DNA of 12,857 bases from Streptomyces lilacinus (GTDB lineage: Bacteria; Actinomycetota; Actinomycetes; Streptomycetales; Streptomycetaceae). Position numbers and translations under genes: made by a program. Location: NCBI GenBank assembly GCA_000715685.1, contig KL569380.1:43485-56341 (forward strand). The letters run 5' to 3'. The notes beneath the pieces were generated by a model. It did no database searches. It was given only the letters and a program-made list of their open reading frames with translations, and was not told the origin of the DNA. Positions 11,096-12,857 of the stretch are shown piece by piece (positions within the stretch are counted from its first letter, which is position 1; each line of letters begins with the position of its first letter).

Positions 11096-11339
11096 AGTGG
11101 ACAGCCATGTGGAAAGGCTGTGTATAACACCGGTCCACCTGTGGGCGGCCGGTGGACAACCGCGCGGCGGGTTGTGGGCGACTCCGCTGTCCACAGGCTG
11201 TGGAACGGGCTTTGCCACAAATCCACACCCTGCTGACCTCGCCTGATGGCATATCAACAGCCTGGTCTGTGGACACAGTCTGGATAACTTCGCGGTCCCC
11301 AGGGTGTGGACGGTGGACAACGCCCGAATCTGTGGAGAA
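11096..11339. promoter_or_regulatory. DnaA-box cluster on the dnaA side of oriC
   Basis: Boxes with one mismatch: TTATACACA (11119-11127, -), TTGTCCACC (11151-11159, -), CTGTCCACA (11187-11195, +), GTGTCCACA (11268-11276, -), TTATCCAGA (11279-11287, -), TTGTCCACC (11312-11320, -) and TTCTCCACA (11331-11339, -). With two mismatches: CTGTCCACT (11096-11104, -), CTTTCCACA (11108-11116, -), TCGCCCACA (11173-11181, -), TTTGCCACA (11211-11219, +), AAATCCACA (11219-11227, +) and CCGTCCACA (11305-11313, -). Minus-strand boxes dominate. One further box, TTGCCCACA (11018-11026, +), stands alone in the spacer between the clusters. Confidence 0.88.
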
Positions 11340-11398
11340 CCGGCAGGTCAGAGCCCCTATTCGAACAGGCTGGGGACGGTGGCCGGACGTCGGGAGGG

Positions 11399-11440
11399 CC
11401 TTGGGAAGGTCGCCGGAGGGTCGCCGGAGGGTCCTTGGGA
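11399..11440. repeat. Short tandem repeats between oriC and dnaA
   Basis: TCGCCGGAGGG is repeated in tandem at 11410-11420 and 11421-11431, and this pair is bracketed by two direct copies of CCTTGGGA (11399-11406 and 11433-11440). No function is evident. Confidence 0.8.
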
Positions 11441-11482
11441 CGGCGATGGGCGGCTCCAGGGAGCGCTTCTGGGACAACGAAG

Positions 11483-11537
11483 GGGCGCTCCGGAAACGCC
11501 CGAGGGCGCTCCGGAAACGCCCGAGGGCGCTTCGGGA
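11483..11537. repeat. 21-bp tandem repeat downstream of dnaA
   Basis: Two identical 21-bp units (11483-11503 and 11504-11524), each starting GGGCGCTCCGGAAACGCCC, are followed by a diverged partial third (11525-11537) that becomes the left arm of the dnaA hairpin. Each unit can itself fold through GGGCG/CGCCC. The array may have grown by slippage from the terminator. Confidence 0.85.
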
Positions 11538-11556
11538 AGCGTCCCGAAGCGCCCTC
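11523..11556 (-). terminator. dnaA terminator hairpin
   Basis: A perfect 15-bp stem (11523-11537 with 11542-11556), loop AGCG, starts 22 bases after the dnaA stop. There is no U tract, as is common in this genus. It should stop dnaA transcription from entering oriC. Confidence 0.8.
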
Positions 11557-11578
11557 AGACGGTCCCGTACGGGCCGTG

Positions 11579-12857
11579 TCAGCCGTTCTTGATGCGGTTC
11601 GTCAGCTCGGTCACCTGGTTGTAGATGGAGCGCCGCTCGGCCATCAGCGCGCGGATCTTGCGGTCCGCGTGCATCACGGTCGTGTGGTCCCTGCCGCCGA
11701 ACTGCGCGCCGATCTTCGGCAGCGACAGGTCCGTGAGCTCACGGCACAGGTACATGGCGATCTGCCGGGCCGTGACCAGCACCCGGCTGCGCGAGGCCCC
11801 GCACAGGTCCTCCACCGTGTGCCCGAAGTAGTCCGCGGTGGCCGCCATGATCGCGGTCGCGGTGATCTCCGGCGAGGCGTCCTCGCCACCCGGGATCAGG
11901 TCCTTCAGGACGATCTCGGTGAGGCCGAGGTCCACCGGCTGCCGGTTCAGGCTCGCGAAGGCCGTCACCCGGATGAGCGCGCCCTCGAGCTCGCGGATGT
12001 TGCGCGAGATCCGGGAGGCGATGAACTCCAGCACCTCCGGCGGAGCGTTGAGCTGCTCCTGGACCGCCTTCTTGCGGAGGATCGCGATGCGCGTCTCGAG
12101 CTCCGGCGGCTGCACGTCCGTGATGAGGCCCCACTCGAAGCGGTTGCGCAGTCGGTCCTCCAGGGTCACCAGCTGCTTGGGCGGCCGGTCGGAGGAGAGC
12201 ACGATCTGCTTGTTCGCGTTGTGCAGGGTGTTGAAGGTGTGGAAGAACTCCTCCTGCGTCGACTCCTTGCTCGCGAGGAACTGGATGTCGTCGACCAACA
12301 GGATGTCCATGTCGCGGTAGCGCTTGCGGAACGCGTCCGCCTTGCCGTCGCGGATGGAGTTGATGAACTCGTTGGTGAACTCCTCGGAGCTCACGTAGCG
12401 GACGCGCGTACCCGGGTAGAGGCTCCGCGCGTAGTGCCCGATGGCGTGCAGCAGATGGGTCTTGCCGAGCCCCGACTCCCCGTAGATGAACAGGGGGTTG
12501 TACGCCTTGGCCGGCGCCTCGGCGACCGCCACCGCCGCCGCGTGGGCGAAGCGGTTGGACGCGCCGATGACGAAGGTGTCGAAGAGGTACTTGGGGTTCA
12601 GACGGGCCGTCGGCTCGCCCGCGCCCGTACCCCGGACGACCCGGAGGACATCGACGACATCGAGGACGGCATCGAGGGCGAGGGCCGGTCGGCGTGCGAG
12701 CCGGCCGAGCCCGCCCCGCGGGCGGGGGTGTCGGGCAGCTCGCGGCGCTGCTGCTCGTACGGCATCCGCTCGGACCGCTCCGGGGAGCGGTAGTCCTGCT
12801 GCTGCTCGTACTGCGTGGCGTAGGGGTCGCGCTCGCCCTCGCCGAAGGCGCCGAGGC
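11579..12857 (-). CDS. dnaA: Chromosomal replication initiator DnaA (5' end missing, apparent frameshift)
   Basis: DnaA binds oriC boxes and, with ATP, opens the duplex. The AAA+ domain III begins [20 protein letters not shown]; Walker A GESGLGKT is at 12458-12481 and Walker B DILLVDD at 12287-12307. Domain IV ends with the box-binding helix [13 protein letters not shown] (from 11692) and the [10 protein letters not shown] tail; the stop is TGA 11579-11581. Upstream, bases 12857-12631 encode a hydrophilic Gln/Arg/Ser/Pro-rich linker ([17 protein letters not shown]) typical of the long streptomycete domain II, but in a different frame that would stop at 12598-12600. One missing base in the C run 12630-12633 explains this. 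A GTG at 12532 is open but would drop the start of domain III and is not the true start, which lies beyond the window. Confidence 0.97.
   Translation of the reverse strand, partial: PRRLRRGRARPLRHAVRAAAGLPLPGAVRADAVRAAAPRAARHPRPRGGLGRLARRPALALDAVLDVVDVLRVVRGTGAGEPTARLNPKYLFDTFVIGASNRFAHAAAVAVAEAPAKAYNPLFIYGESGLGKTHLLHAIGHYARSLYPGTRVRYVSSEEFTNEFINSIRDGKADAFRKRYRDMDILLVDDIQFLASKESTQEEFFHTFNTLHNANKQIVLSSDRPPKQLVTLEDRLRNRFEWGLITDVQPPELETRIAILRKKAVQEQLNAPPEVLEFIASRISRNIRELEGALIRVTAFASLNRQPVDLGLTEIVLKDLIPGGEDASPEITATAIMAATADYFGHTVEDLCGASRSRVLVTARQIAMYLCRELTDLSLPKIGAQFGGRDHTTVMHADRKIRALMAERRSIYNQVTELTNRIKNG

Larger units (their letters stand above)
10631..11578. other. oriC: Chromosomal replication origin oriC
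   Basis: The 948-bp gap between dnaA and dnaN carries about twenty 9-mers within two mismatches of the streptomycete DnaA box TTRTCCACA, eleven of them with only one mismatch. They fall into two clusters (10778-10961 and 11096-11339) separated by about 134 bp, the plan described for Streptomyces oriC. The dnaA side holds repeats and a hairpin (11399-11556); the dnaN side holds a DnaA-trio-like element (10830-10860). The longest AT run is ATTTTTT at 10885-10891. A -35-like TTGACC (10736-10741, minus) could belong to the dnaN promoter, but no matching -10 is clear. No gene is seen in this stretch. Confidence 0.97.

Noticed and set aside
10242..11477. Minus-strand open frame running through oriC into dnaN in another frame
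   Set aside because: Its codons are built from DnaA-box repeats (TVHR-, VDNR-like words) and it overlaps dnaN out of frame.
11306..12793. Plus-strand open frame opposite dnaA
   Set aside because: It begins in oriC repeats and continues as an antisense image of conserved dnaA.

Overview
The window is the chromosomal replication-origin region of a high-GC actinobacterium, almost certainly a Streptomyces. Third codon positions are nearly all G or C, protein motifs match Streptomyces orthologues known to me, and the gene order dnaA-oriC-dnaN-gnd-recF-dciA-gyrB-gyrA-DUF3566-tRNA-Ile-DLW39 is the conserved one. All named genes lie on the minus strand, so transcription runs right to left. No database search was possible; assignments rest on recognised motifs, lengths and synteny.

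Layout from right to left. 12857-11579: dnaA (initiator), lacking its 5' end, which is outside the window, and carrying an apparent one-base frameshift near 12630. 11578-10631: oriC, with tandem repeats and a strong hairpin just after dnaA, two clusters of DnaA-box-like 9-mers, and at the dnaN side two abutting boxes followed by a short GC stretch and three CTA triplets, which resembles the bacterial basal unwinding system (DnaA-trio). 10630-9500: dnaN (sliding clamp). 9499-9179: a 321-bp intergenic stretch with a second copy of the last 27 bp of the dnaN end, hairpins and a REP-like Streptomyces repeat. 9178-8300: gnd-type dehydrogenase. 8266-7142: recF, overlapping dciA (7145-6597) by four bases. 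6596-6237: gyrB leader. 6236-4215 gyrB, 4163-1533 gyrA, 1529-645 a DUF3566 membrane protein. 572-499: tRNA-Ile(GAT) with its own probable promoter and terminator. 327-193: a 44-residue DLW-39 family membrane peptide. 54-1: the last codons of a plus-strand gene converging on it.

The genes form a replication and topology module: DnaA opens oriC, DciA is thought to help the replicative helicase, DnaN tethers the polymerase, RecF repairs gaps at stalled forks, and GyrAB removes positive supercoils ahead of forks. The gnd gene is a metabolic passenger conserved at this position in streptomycetes.

Most of the window is ordinary conserved core chromosome. I found no undescribed multigene system. 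The observations most worth checking are the dnaA frameshift, the DnaA-trio-like element, and the duplicated dnaN 3' end.
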